A stretch of DNA of 64,000 nt from contig NZ_CP041637.1 of the NCBI RefSeq assembly GCF_007197735.1, positions 434,001 to 498,000 of the forward strand. The letters run 5' to 3'. This document shows positions 37,157 to 45,838 of the stretch, piece after piece. Under the pieces are notes generated by a model. It did not search any database, was not told the origin of the DNA, and saw only the letters and a program-made list of their open reading frames with translations. Both the position numbers and the translations under genes were made by a program. The DNA comes from Formosa sediminum (GTDB lineage: Bacteria > Bacteroidota > Bacteroidia > Flavobacteriales > Flavobacteriaceae). Numbering within the stretch: position 1 is the stretch's first letter; each line of letters begins with the position of its first letter.

Positions 37157-37936
37157 CTAAAACGCCGATTTTAATTCGTGTAATTCGGTTTTTATTCTAT
37201 TTAAACTTGTGCGCTCTTTAACGACTTCTCCAATTACAATAATGGCAGGCGCACTTAATTGTTTTGCTTTAACTATACCTCGAATAGTACTTATAGTACC
37301 AACACCTATGTTTTCGTTAGCATAAGTTCCATTCTGAATAATAGCTACAGGCAAGTCTTGCTTATTTTCTTGTGAAAACAACGTTACAATTTCCGCCAGC
37401 TTACTCATCCCCATAAGGATAACAACTGTAGCAGAAGATTTTGCTGCTAAAGCAATATCGCTAGAAACCTCGTGCTTTTTAGTTGTTCCTGTAATGACCC
37501 AAAAACTTTCTGAAACCCCGCGTTTTGTTAGCGGAATACCTTGGTTAGTAGGAACTGCTAAGGCAGAAGACATACCCGGAATAACATTTACTTTAAGATT
37601 GTTAGCCTTGGCATAATCTATTTCCTCTGCGCCTCTTCCAAAAACAAATGGATCGCCGCCTTTTAATCGAACCACATGACCAAAGCGCTTTGCACGTTGT
37701 ACAATAAGCTCATTAATTTGTTCCTGTTGATAGGCATAACACCCTTTGCGTTTCCCTACAAAAATTACTTCTTTAGCTGCAGAAGCATACTTAAGCAAGT
37801 CTACATTTATAAGTGCGTCGTACAGGATAATATCTGCAGATTCTATAGCTTTAATTGCTTTCAGCGAAATTAAATCTGGATCTCCTGGACCGGCACCTAC
37901 TACCGTTAATTTTGGTATGTTGTTAGTTGTTTGCAT
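37157..37936 (-). CDS. cobA: Uroporphyrinogen-III C-methyltransferase
   Basis: A 259-residue SAM-dependent methyltransferase (SUMT) that makes precorrin-2, precursor of siroheme. Signatures are VVGAGPGDPDLISLKA, VRLKGGDPFVFGRGAEE and IPGMSSALAVPTNQGIPLTKR. There is no fused CysG dehydrogenase/ferrochelatase part. It overlaps the sulfite reductase gene by 14 bases, fitting its role in providing siroheme for that enzyme. Confidence 0.95.
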   Translation of the reverse strand: MQTTNNIPKLTVVGAGPGDPDLISLKAIKAIESADIILYDALINVDLLKYASAAKEVIFVGKRKGCYAYQQEQINELIVQRAKRFGHVVRLKGGDPFVFGRGAEEIDYAKANNLKVNVIPGMSSALAVPTNQGIPLTKRGVSESFWVITGTTKKHEVSSDIALAAKSSATVVILMGMSKLAEIVTLFSQENKQDLPVAIIQNGTYANENIGVGTISTIRGIVKAKQLSAPAIIVIGEVVKERTSLNRIKTELHELKSAF

Positions 37937-40031
37937 TGACTAATTCACGTGATCTAAAAACATCTATGATATTAAAGAAAGCTTTGGTTTGGTTAATATA
38001 TGTGGTTGCAAATTCTTGTGTTGGTTCGTTTTTATTGATTTGATAAACAAAATCAGAAAAAGTAGTACCTGCTTCTAAACTTATTTTATTACTCTCAATA
38101 AATGTATCGTCAAACAAGCTTATAATGTTTGCTTGCGAATTTGTCTTAACATCTTCAGATAATAATAACGCTTTTGCTGCATTAACATTAGCAGTATATG
38201 CTAAATAAATAGCGTCTGCCCACTTATCTGTAGTCTCAAAAACATCTATAGCTTTGTCTAATTTTTCTTTCGCCTCAAATAATAAAGTAGCCACTAAATC
38301 GATAACAACACCTGCACATTCTCCTACTCCAACTTCTTGTTTGTATTCTTCATTATTTCCCCAATCAATAAAATCGCTAGGCTGTAAATTTTCGGTATCG
38401 GACAAAGTCACTAAAAAATTATAAAAATATTTTTGTCCTTCTTGTCTGTCGTAATACTCTAAAAACGATTCGCCTGGATTTGCATTTGCTTCGAAATCGT
38501 CTAAGATTAAACGCAATGCTTGAGGCCCTCTTTTAGATGGCAATTTAATTACCTTATCTGCAAAACGTCCTTCTCCATGTCCTAAAACACCTCCTCCTAA
38601 TAACACTTGCACTGCAGGAGCAACTAGTTTATCTTTAGTACGAATAGACATCCCTTGAAAACCAATGTGTGCCATGTTGTGTTGTCCACAAGCATTCATA
38701 CACCCACTAATTTTAATAGTGACATCCTGATTGTTTATATATTGCGGATATTCTGAGTATAATACTCTCTCTAGCTCGTCTGCCATTCCCGTACTACTTG
38801 CAATACCTAAATTACAGGTATCTGTTCCTGGACAAGCTGTAATATCTGTTGTCGCGTTGTAGCCAGTTTCAACAAAATCTAATGCTTTTAATTCTTGATA
38901 AAAGAATGGTAACAAGTCTTCTTTAACATGACGAATTAAAATGTTTTGTCTTAATGAAAAACGTAATTCATCTGCTGCATAATTTTTAATTAATGCGGCT
39001 AATTTTCTTGCTCTATCTGTATAAAAATCTCCTAATTTAACTTTAATTCCAATAGCAAATAATCCATCTTGTTTTTGTGGAATTACATTTAAAGCTCTCC
39101 AACTGTTGTAGGCATTTTCATCTTCAATTTGCACTTCAGGGATAGCTACGTTAGCTAATTTTACAGTTTCATCACTAACATCAATATGTACTTCTTGATG
39201 AGATAAAGCTTTTTGTTCTGCATCCACCAACTCTAAAAATTTCTCTATCCCGTATTCTTTAATTAAAAATTTCATACGAGCTTTCATACGTCTAGCACGT
39301 TCACCATGACGATCGAAAATACGTAATACACTTTCAATTAAAGGGATGATTTTATAGGTTGGTAAAAACTCATAAATAACATCGGCATGCCTTGGTTGAG
39401 ACCCTAATCCGCCACCAAGAAGCACTTTAAATCCGCGTTCACCATCTTTTATTTTAGGAATAAATCCTAAATCGTGAATATAACTTAAGGCCGTATCTGC
39501 GTCTGATGATGAAAACGATATTTTAAATTTACGCCCCATTTCTTGACAAATTGGATTACGTAAGAAAAACTGAAATGTAGCATGTGCATATGGTGTAACA
39601 TCAAAAGGCTCGTTAACGTCTATACCAGCCGTTTCGCTAGCAGTTACGTTTCTAACCGTATTACCACAAGCTTCACGCAAGGTTATATCGTCTTGTTCTA
39701 ATTGCGACCATAATTCTGGAGTATCATCAATACTCACGTAATGAATTTGAATATCCTGACGTGTTGTAATATGAAGTCTTCCTGTTGAAAAACGATCGGA
39801 AACATCAGATATTCTCAATAACTGATTAGAGGTTACTTTTCCATACGGTAATTTAATACGAATCATTTGTACACCTGGCTGACGCTGACCGTAAATTCCT
39901 CGTGCTAAACGTAAACTTCTAAAACTTTCGTCCGTTATACTACCTTCATTAAATAATCGAATTTTCTTCTCTAATTCAATGATGTCTTGTTCTACAACTG
40001 GATTTTCTATTTCTGATCTAAAACTTTGCAT
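37923..40031 (-). CDS. Siroheme sulfite reductase with C-terminal HEPN-like domain
   Basis: A 702-residue protein. Residues 1 to about 545 form a sulfite/nitrite reductase hemoprotein with duplicated ferredoxin-like and siroheme domains. The [4Fe-4S]-siroheme ligands are Cys400, Cys406, Cys444 and Cys448 (ACPGTDTCN and SGCMNACGQHN). Arg- and Lys-rich siroheme contacts include TRQDIQIHYV. Residues about 565-695 are an extra helical domain resembling HEPN, seen in flavobacterial homologues. Neighbours cysH and cobA indicate sulfite rather than nitrite as substrate, giving sulfide. It overlaps cobA by 14 bases. Confidence 0.9.
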   Translation of the reverse strand: MQSFRSEIENPVVEQDIIELEKKIRLFNEGSITDESFRSLRLARGIYGQRQPGVQMIRIKLPYGKVTSNQLLRISDVSDRFSTGRLHITTRQDIQIHYVSIDDTPELWSQLEQDDITLREACGNTVRNVTASETAGIDVNEPFDVTPYAHATFQFFLRNPICQEMGRKFKISFSSSDADTALSYIHDLGFIPKIKDGERGFKVLLGGGLGSQPRHADVIYEFLPTYKIIPLIESVLRIFDRHGERARRMKARMKFLIKEYGIEKFLELVDAEQKALSHQEVHIDVSDETVKLANVAIPEVQIEDENAYNSWRALNVIPQKQDGLFAIGIKVKLGDFYTDRARKLAALIKNYAADELRFSLRQNILIRHVKEDLLPFFYQELKALDFVETGYNATTDITACPGTDTCNLGIASSTGMADELERVLYSEYPQYINNQDVTIKISGCMNACGQHNMAHIGFQGMSIRTKDKLVAPAVQVLLGGGVLGHGEGRFADKVIKLPSKRGPQALRLILDDFEANANPGESFLEYYDRQEGQKYFYNFLVTLSDTENLQPSDFIDWGNNEEYKQEVGVGECAGVVIDLVATLLFEAKEKLDKAIDVFETTDKWADAIYLAYTANVNAAKALLLSEDVKTNSQANIISLFDDTFIESNKISLEAGTTFSDFVYQINKNEPTQEFATTYINQTKAFFNIIDVFRSRELVNANN

Positions 40032-40044
40032 GCTTCTTTTTCAT

Positions 40045-40671
40045 TTATTGAAAGTGAATTCCACACTCTCTGTTTTGTAAGGCTTTTGTTGGGTCGAAAT
40101 AAAATTGGTTTTTCGGAAGATTTTGCTCTACAATATAGGCATCTAAATCTTCGTCTGTCCAATAGTAAAACGGACTCACTTTAAGGACATCGTCCTTACT
40201 CCAACTTAAAATATCTTTAGATTTTCGGTATTCTGTTTGTCTAACACGAATGTTAGTAAACCAAAGTTCTGGAGATTGCTCCGCTAGAGCTCTTCTAAAA
40301 GGCTCTAGCTTTACAACTTCTGTAAATTCGGCATGTTTTGGACTGGTTACTTCAGGGATTCCTATAGTTGTATCAATTACCGATTTGCTCAACAAAGGCT
40401 CATATTTTTCAACGTTTAAATTGAATGTACTGATTAAATTTTTTGCGTGTTCGTAAGTTTCTGGAGTATTATACAAGGTATCACACCATACAACTTTTAT
40501 AGCATTATCTTGTTTTGAAATGGTACTTAAAAGTACTGCTGAATACACACCAAAACTTGTTGTTACTATTTTTTTATCTGTTAAGGCCAATGCCCAAGTA
40601 ATGATTTCTTGTGGCGTTTTGTGTCTTAATTTTTTATTCCAATATGAAATATCTATTGTGTTATCCAACAT
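40045..40671 (-). CDS. cysH: Phosphoadenylyl-sulfate reductase family protein
   Basis: A 208-residue PP-loop enzyme that reduces (phospho)adenylyl sulfate to sulfite. It keeps the nucleotide loop VTTSFGVYSAVLL, WCDTLYNTPETYEHA, and the C-terminal ECGIH with the catalytic Cys. It lacks the CC and CxxC cysteines that bind the 4Fe-4S cluster in APS reductases, which favours the PAPS/thioredoxin type. It has its own promoter. ATP-sulfurylase genes cysD and cysN, usually next to it, are absent: the sulfite reductase starts 13 bases after its stop. Confidence 0.9.
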   Translation of the reverse strand: MLDNTIDISYWNKKLRHKTPQEIITWALALTDKKIVTTSFGVYSAVLLSTISKQDNAIKVVWCDTLYNTPETYEHAKNLISTFNLNVEKYEPLLSKSVIDTTIGIPEVTSPKHAEFTEVVKLEPFRRALAEQSPELWFTNIRVRQTEYRKSKDILSWSKDDVLKVSPFYYWTDEDLDAYIVEQNLPKNQFYFDPTKALQNRECGIHFQ

Positions 40672-40701
40672 AATTCATCCTTTTCTTCTACTTCTATTAC
40701 C

Positions 40702-40756
40702 CTATCGGGATAGTAGGTTATTTAACAAATGTATAGGATGTATTTAATATATGCAA
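40702..40756 (-). promoter_or_regulatory. cysH promoter with downstream palindrome
   Basis: Consensus elements read toward cysH: TTG (40754-40756), 20-base spacer, TACATTTG (40726-40733). About 12 bases past the -7 box is the inverted repeat CTATC-GG-GATAG (40702-40713), positioned where a repressor would block early transcription. The Rrf2 regulator encoded immediately upstream is the natural candidate to bind it. Confidence 0.65.
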
Positions 40757-40777
40757 ACTTTAAATCAAAAAAATAAG

Positions 40778-41185
40778 TTAAACTAGATCTGCTAACGACT
40801 TGTGATTGAAGATATCAAGCGTTTGATCGCGGACTTCAGCCATTAAAGTATGTACGCCACAAAGTGCTTCATCTGGGCAATCGTCACATTTTTCATAAAA
40901 ATTCAGACTTACACATGGCACCATTGCAATAGGTCCTTCTAGGGTACGCATGACTAAAGACATTTTAATATCTTGAGGATCTTTTAGTAAATAGTACCCT
41001 CCATTTTTACCTTTTTTAGAACCTAACACTCCAATTTTTCTGAGTGTTAGCAAAATACTTTCTAAAAATTTTTGAGAAATATTTTCACTCTTAGAAATCA
41101 CACTGATCTGAACTGGAGTATTATTTTCTTGACGTGCTAAAAATATAAGGGCCTTTAAGCCGTATTTGGTTTTCTTTGAAAGCAT
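40778..41185 (-). CDS. Rrf2 family transcriptional regulator
   Basis: A 135-residue winged-helix regulator. The N-terminus KKTKYGLKALIFLARQE and SQKFLESILLTLRKIGVLGSKKGKNGGYYL form the DNA-binding part. Residues about 91-112 carry four cysteines (PCVSLNFYEKCDDCPDEALC), a pattern like the IscR iron-sulfur site. It may sense Fe-S status, or cysteine/sulfur supply like CymR; its place between the methionine genes and cysH favours sulfur control. A promoter with a TATATTTG box ends only four bases before the ATG. Confidence 0.9.
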   Translation of the reverse strand: MLSKKTKYGLKALIFLARQENNTPVQISVISKSENISQKFLESILLTLRKIGVLGSKKGKNGGYYLLKDPQDIKMSLVMRTLEGPIAMVPCVSLNFYEKCDDCPDEALCGVHTLMAEVRDQTLDIFNHKSLADLV

Positions 41186-41189
41186 GGCG

Positions 41190-41221
41190 CAAATATAAGC
41201 CTTTTTTGAAATTTAATTCAA
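41190..41221 (-). promoter_or_regulatory. Promoter of the Rrf2 gene, apparently leaderless
   Basis: TTG (41219-41221) and TATATTTG (41190-41197) are 21 bases apart, a full match to the Bacteroidota consensus. Only four bases separate the -7 box from the ATG at 41185, so the transcript should begin at or very near the start codon. The elements overlap the 3' end of the metZ-like gene. Confidence 0.55.
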
Positions 41222-42379
41222 AGCCTGATCTAAATCACTTATAATATCGTCTGTATGCTCTAAACCAACAGAAATACGTACCAATCCATCTGTAATTCCT
41301 GTTTCCATTCTGTCTTCTCTACTTAACTTACTATGTGTTGTAGATGCAGGATGCGTTACAATTGTACGTGTATCTCCAAGATTTGCTGATAGCGAAAGTA
41401 ATTTAATCTTATTCAAAAAAGCGCGACCACCTTCTACTCCGCCTTTAACTTCAAATGCGATAATATTACCACCAAGCTTCATCTGTTTTTTAGCAATGTC
41501 GTATTGTGGGTGCGATTTTAAAAATGGATATTTCACTAAAGACACATTATCATGTCCTTCTAAAAACTCGGCAACTTTTAAAGCGTTTTCACAATGTTTA
41601 TCTACACGTACAGCTAAAGTCTCTAAACTTTTAGATAACACCCAAGCATTAAACGGCGATAACGCAGGACCTGTATTTCTTGAAAACAAGTAAATTTCTC
41701 GTATTAAATCGGCACGACCAACAGCAACTCCCCCAAGTACACGCCCTTGACCATCTATTAATTTCGTTGCAGAATGAATCACGATATCCGCTCCAAATTT
41801 AATTGGATTTTGTAAATATGGTGTGGCAAAACAATTATCAATCACCAATAAAAGGTTATGTTTTTTAGCAATTGTACCTAATAATTCCAAGTCTATAATA
41901 TCTACCGCAGGATTTGTAGGACTTTCGGCATATAAAATTTTAGTGTTTGGTTGGATTAAACTTTCAATCTTATCTACGTCATTTACATTAAAATATGAGG
42001 TTTCAATATTCCATTTCGGAAGAAACTTTGTAAACAAGGCATGTGTAGAACCAAAAACAGAACTTGCAGACACGATATGGTCGCCGCTACTTAATAATCC
42101 TGCAAAAGTTGAGAATACTGCAGACATTCCTGTAGCAAAAGCATAACCACTTTCTGCACCCTCCATTTTACAAACTTTATCTATAAATTCTGAAGTATTT
42201 GGATTTGTAAAACGACTATATATATTACGTTCTTTTTCCTCTGTGAATGATGCACGCATATCTTCAGCATCTTCAAAAACAAAACTTGAACTTAAATATA
42301 AAGGTGTAGAATGTTCTAAAAATTGAGAACGTTCTGTTTGTGTACGAATGGCTTCGGTTTCGAAGTGATTATCTTTCAT
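41213..42379 (-). CDS. Trans-sulfuration PLP enzyme, O-succinyl/acetylhomoserine sulfhydrylase-like
   Basis: A 388-residue Cys/Met-metabolism PLP enzyme of the MetZ/MetB/MetC family. IHSATKLIDGQGRVLGG contains the PLP lysine; YSRFTNPNTSEFIDKVCKME and TRTIVTHPASTTHSKLS are typical. It resembles O-succinylhomoserine sulfhydrylase (MetZ), which makes homocysteine from an activated homoserine and sulfide. With the fused MetX the activated form should be acetylhomoserine. Cystathionine synthase activity is also possible. It follows the metX-thrA fusion by five bases in the same operon as metY. Confidence 0.8.
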   Translation of the reverse strand: MKDNHFETEAIRTQTERSQFLEHSTPLYLSSSFVFEDAEDMRASFTEEKERNIYSRFTNPNTSEFIDKVCKMEGAESGYAFATGMSAVFSTFAGLLSSGDHIVSASSVFGSTHALFTKFLPKWNIETSYFNVNDVDKIESLIQPNTKILYAESPTNPAVDIIDLELLGTIAKKHNLLLVIDNCFATPYLQNPIKFGADIVIHSATKLIDGQGRVLGGVAVGRADLIREIYLFSRNTGPALSPFNAWVLSKSLETLAVRVDKHCENALKVAEFLEGHDNVSLVKYPFLKSHPQYDIAKKQMKLGGNIIAFEVKGGVEGGRAFLNKIKLLSLSANLGDTRTIVTHPASTTHSKLSREDRMETGITDGLVRISVGLEHTDDIISDLDQALN

Positions 42380-42384
42380 CTTTT

Positions 42385-45300
42385 TTAATAAGTATTTTTC
42401 TCTGTTAATCTTAAAATATCTCCAAATACACCACGAGCGGTAACTGCTGCTCCTGCGCCTGCGCCCTGAATCACTACGGGCTGATCGCCATAAGATTCGG
42501 TGTAAATTTCGAAAATTGAATCGGATCCTTTTAAAGACCCTAAAGGAGAACTCTCTGGTACAGACACGAGTTTCACCTCTAGTTTAGCGCCTTTCTCATC
42601 GGCTAAATCGCCATGCAAATCACCAATATATCTTAAAACATGACCCGGTTGTTGTGCCTCTTTTTTATGCTGATACAGCTCATCCATCTCTGTAAATGAT
42701 TTTAAAAAAGCTGCTTTATCTATAGTTTGTAAATGCTCAGGGATTAAATTCTGAATATCTACATCTTCAATTTCATTATGCAAATCGAGTTCTCTTGCCA
42801 AAATTAACAATTTTCTCGCAACATCGTTGCCACATAAATCTTCTCTTGGGTCGGGTTCTGTAAATCCTTTATCTACTGCTTCCTGTAACACCTTAGAAAA
42901 CGGTTCGTCTTTAAGCGAATAATTATTAAATAAATAACTTAAAGAACCAGAGAATACTCCTCTAATTTTAGTAATATTTTCTCCAGACAAATGAAAAAGC
43001 TTAATGGTATCAATTAAAGGCAACCCTGCTCCTACATTGGTTTCGTATAAATAGTTTTTCTGATTTTTTGCTAGTACTTGTCGTAATTCACTATAAAATT
43101 TAAAATCTATTGTATTTGCTATTTTGTTTGAAGACACCAAGTCGAAACCATGTTCTACTAAAGGAATATAATTAGACACAAACTCGGCACTTGCCGTGTT
43201 ATCTATTGCAATTAAGTTTTCTAAATGATGTTTTTTAGTATAGGCTATTAAACTCTCAAAAGTATATGGTTTTCCGTGTTCTTGTAAATCGGCTTTCCAA
43301 TGGCTATCTATTCCTTTTCTGTTTAACAAGATTTGTCTTGAGTTTGCAATGGCAAAAATATTCAACTTTATGCCTTTACGTTTTTCTATATCTTTTGCAG
43401 AAGCAATAATTTGGTCGATTAATGTACCGCCAACTAACCCATGACCAAAAATGGCCAAGTTTATTTTTTTAGATATCCCAAAAATCTCGCCATGAATAAC
43501 ATTTAAGGCTTTATGTAATTGCGATTTTCTAACCACCAAACTTACATTTTCGCCCGTAATGGTATTGTTAAAAAGCAACGGAACAATCTGATTTTTTATT
43601 AACGCATTAAACGGTTTATGGAAAGTACTTAAATCTTGACCAACGATAGAAATTACAGCCACATCGTCTATAATACCAATTCTATTTACATCTTGAACAT
43701 AAAAATCGGTTTCAAATTCGCGTTCTAAAGCAATAACGGCTTGCGATGCTTTATTGGCATCGACCACCAACCCTAATCCGCGTTCAGACGAACCTTGAGA
43801 AATAATACTTACACTAATATTATTGGCACTTAATGTTTTAAACACACGGGCATCTACACCAACTTTTCCTAATAATCCGCGGCCTTCTAGATTAATTAAC
43901 GCCACATTATCTAAAACGGATAACGAACGAATACCTTTAGACGCAGTTTTTGCTGTAATTAAAGTCCCTTGGTCGCCGCTATTAAAGGTATTTAAAATAC
44001 GTAGCGAAATATTTTTTTCTAATAACGGAATAATGGTCTTGGCATGTAAAACCGTTGCGCCAAAATTGGCTAATTCGTTAGCTTCGGCAAACGACAATTC
44101 TTCAATCTTTTTAGCATCTGGTACCAAATCTGGATTTGCCGTGTAAATACCGTTTACATGCGTATAATTTTGTAATTCTTCAGCATCTAAGAAATTTGCT
44201 AATAATGCTGCAGAATAATTACTGCCGTTTCGTCCTAAAGTTGTTGTTTTATTATCTTGATTAGAAGCGATAAATCCTGTAACTATATGTACAGTATTCC
44301 CATTATATGCTTTAAAATGCTTTAATACATTTTCTTTAGACACTTTGGTGTTAGGCTGTGCATTACCAAACGTATCATCTGTTTTAATAAGTAATCTAGA
44401 ATCTGTAGCATGTGCTTTTACACCGCGCTCATTTAGTAATTTGGATACGAGTTTAACCGACAATAATTCGCCTTGAGCTAAAACCTCATCTTTAATTTTT
44501 TCACTGTAATCACCTAACAAAGCGACACCTCCAAATACTTTATCTAATACAGAAAACTCTTCAGCACAATCTAAGTCGGGACAAGGTTCTGTTTGATACG
44601 CTTTAAAAGCTTCTAATTCTTTTTTATAAGATTGACCACTTTTAGCTTTTTTTAAAATATGCTCTAATTGGTCTGTAGACGACCCTCTTGCGGAAAGTAC
44701 AACCGTAATTTTTTCGTCGTTTTTAACTTTATTTTCAATAATGTTAAGCACCGTTTCTAAACCCAATCCGTTAGCTAAAGATTTACCTCCAAACTTAAGG
44801 ACTTTAAAACGTTTGTGCTTTAATTCTGGCTTAAAAATACCTTCTACAATGCGCTCTAATTGTTCGAATTCAATTAGAAACGCATCGTGACCGTGGTCTG
44901 AATGTATTTCGTTATATGTAACATTTGGATGTGTAAGTGCTAATTTCTTTTGGGTTTCGCGGTTTTCTTCAGCTGTAAAAAACAAGTCAGAATCTACCCC
45001 TATTATTGAAATATTTGATTCAATAATATCCAATACATTTACATCTTCAGACCGTCCTTTAGTCACATCAATAGTACGCAATAATTGATTCATTAATCGA
45101 TACGCAGACAATTGAAAACGTTCCTGCAACTTATTTCCATGATGCAACAACCAACTTTCGACATTAAAGATTTCTAAATCTTCGTTTTTACTTCTATGAA
45201 AACGTTCTTTAAACGATTTTGGTGTTCTATAACACAACATGGCATGCATGCGTGCATCGTGTACAGGATTATTAGAATTGGTTAAAAACTGTTCTTGAAT

Positions 45301-45786
45301 CTGACAATTTGCAATTAACCAATCTGTAGATTTCCAATCTGTTGCCACAACAATTAAATGCTCTGCTAAAGTAGGATGCATAACTGCCATTTCCCAAGCT
45401 ATTCCGCCACCAAGAGACCCGCCAATCATAGCAAAAACAGAATCTATATTTAATAACTTAAGCCCTTTTAAAAAGATATTTGCCATATCGCGGGCAACGA
45501 AATCTTTATAATTTTCTATAATAAAGCCATCATACCCATTCCCTGGAATATTAAAAGATAAGACAGTAAACTTTTTAGTATCTATAACTTTATCATCGCC
45601 TATTAGGTCGCTCCACCAACCTCCTTCTCCAGCAACATTACTGTTTCCTGTTAAGGCATGGTTTACCAAAACTATTGGTGCTTCATGTAAGGGTTGTCCA
45701 AACACTTCGTAGGATAATTGTATTGGCAATACAGCTCCATTAATCGTTTGGTAAGCATCTAAAGTAATAAATTGTAAATTTTTCAT
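42385..45786 (-). CDS. Trifunctional MetX - aspartate kinase - homoserine dehydrogenase fusion
   Basis: A single 1133-residue ORF with three enzymes in order. Residues 1 to about 322 are a MetX-type homoserine O-acetyltransferase (nucleophile Ser124 in MIGGSLGGG, acid Asp267, base His300 in SDHGHDAF). Residues about 326-610 are an aspartate kinase (KVLKFGGKSLANG, TLGRNGSNYSAALL, TNPDLVP-like loop), followed by ACT domains at about 620-770. Residues about 775-1133 are a homoserine dehydrogenase (NLAIFGHGLVGGTL, YETNVGAGLPLID, FSGSLSYLFN). It supplies the first, third and fourth steps from aspartate to acetylhomoserine; only the semialdehyde dehydrogenase is missing. No stop or frameshift breaks the frame. 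Confidence 0.93.
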   Translation of the reverse strand: MKNLQFITLDAYQTINGAVLPIQLSYEVFGQPLHEAPIVLVNHALTGNSNVAGEGGWWSDLIGDDKVIDTKKFTVLSFNIPGNGYDGFIIENYKDFVARDMANIFLKGLKLLNIDSVFAMIGGSLGGGIAWEMAVMHPTLAEHLIVVATDWKSTDWLIANCQIQEQFLTNSNNPVHDARMHAMLCYRTPKSFKERFHRSKNEDLEIFNVESWLLHHGNKLQERFQLSAYRLMNQLLRTIDVTKGRSEDVNVLDIIESNISIIGVDSDLFFTAEENRETQKKLALTHPNVTYNEIHSDHGHDAFLIEFEQLERIVEGIFKPELKHKRFKVLKFGGKSLANGLGLETVLNIIENKVKNDEKITVVLSARGSSTDQLEHILKKAKSGQSYKKELEAFKAYQTEPCPDLDCAEEFSVLDKVFGGVALLGDYSEKIKDEVLAQGELLSVKLVSKLLNERGVKAHATDSRLLIKTDDTFGNAQPNTKVSKENVLKHFKAYNGNTVHIVTGFIASNQDNKTTTLGRNGSNYSAALLANFLDAEELQNYTHVNGIYTANPDLVPDAKKIEELSFAEANELANFGATVLHAKTIIPLLEKNISLRILNTFNSGDQGTLITAKTASKGIRSLSVLDNVALINLEGRGLLGKVGVDARVFKTLSANNISVSIISQGSSERGLGLVVDANKASQAVIALEREFETDFYVQDVNRIGIIDDVAVISIVGQDLSTFHKPFNALIKNQIVPLLFNNTITGENVSLVVRKSQLHKALNVIHGEIFGISKKINLAIFGHGLVGGTLIDQIIASAKDIEKRKGIKLNIFAIANSRQILLNRKGIDSHWKADLQEHGKPYTFESLIAYTKKHHLENLIAIDNTASAEFVSNYIPLVEHGFDLVSSNKIANTIDFKFYSELRQVLAKNQKNYLYETNVGAGLPLIDTIKLFHLSGENITKIRGVFSGSLSYLFNNYSLKDEPFSKVLQEAVDKGFTEPDPREDLCGNDVARKLLILARELDLHNEIEDVDIQNLIPEHLQTIDKAAFLKSFTEMDELYQHKKEAQQPGHVLRYIGDLHGDLADEKGAKLEVKLVSVPESSPLGSLKGSDSIFEIYTESYGDQPVVIQGAGAGAAVTARGVFGDILRLTEKNTY

Positions 45787-45838
45787 ATCGCAATATATAC
45801 AAGCTTCAAGTTAAAGAGGCTTTATTTAAAAGTATCGG

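Noticed and set aside
40778-41185. Rrf2 protein called outright as IscR
   Set aside because: No isc/suf genes are nearby, and the cysteine spacing is only similar; a sulfur-metabolism regulator is equally possible.
43823-44146. 107-codon plus-strand ORF opposite the aspartate kinase domain
   Set aside because: Antisense to conserved kinase/ACT coding sequence with no supporting promoter or domain.
42385-45786. Possibility that the 1133-codon gene is two genes joined by a lost stop or assembly error
   Set aside because: The junction around residue 325 reads smoothly from a complete MetX end into the kinase start, with no frame change, and similar fusions are known to me in flavobacteria.
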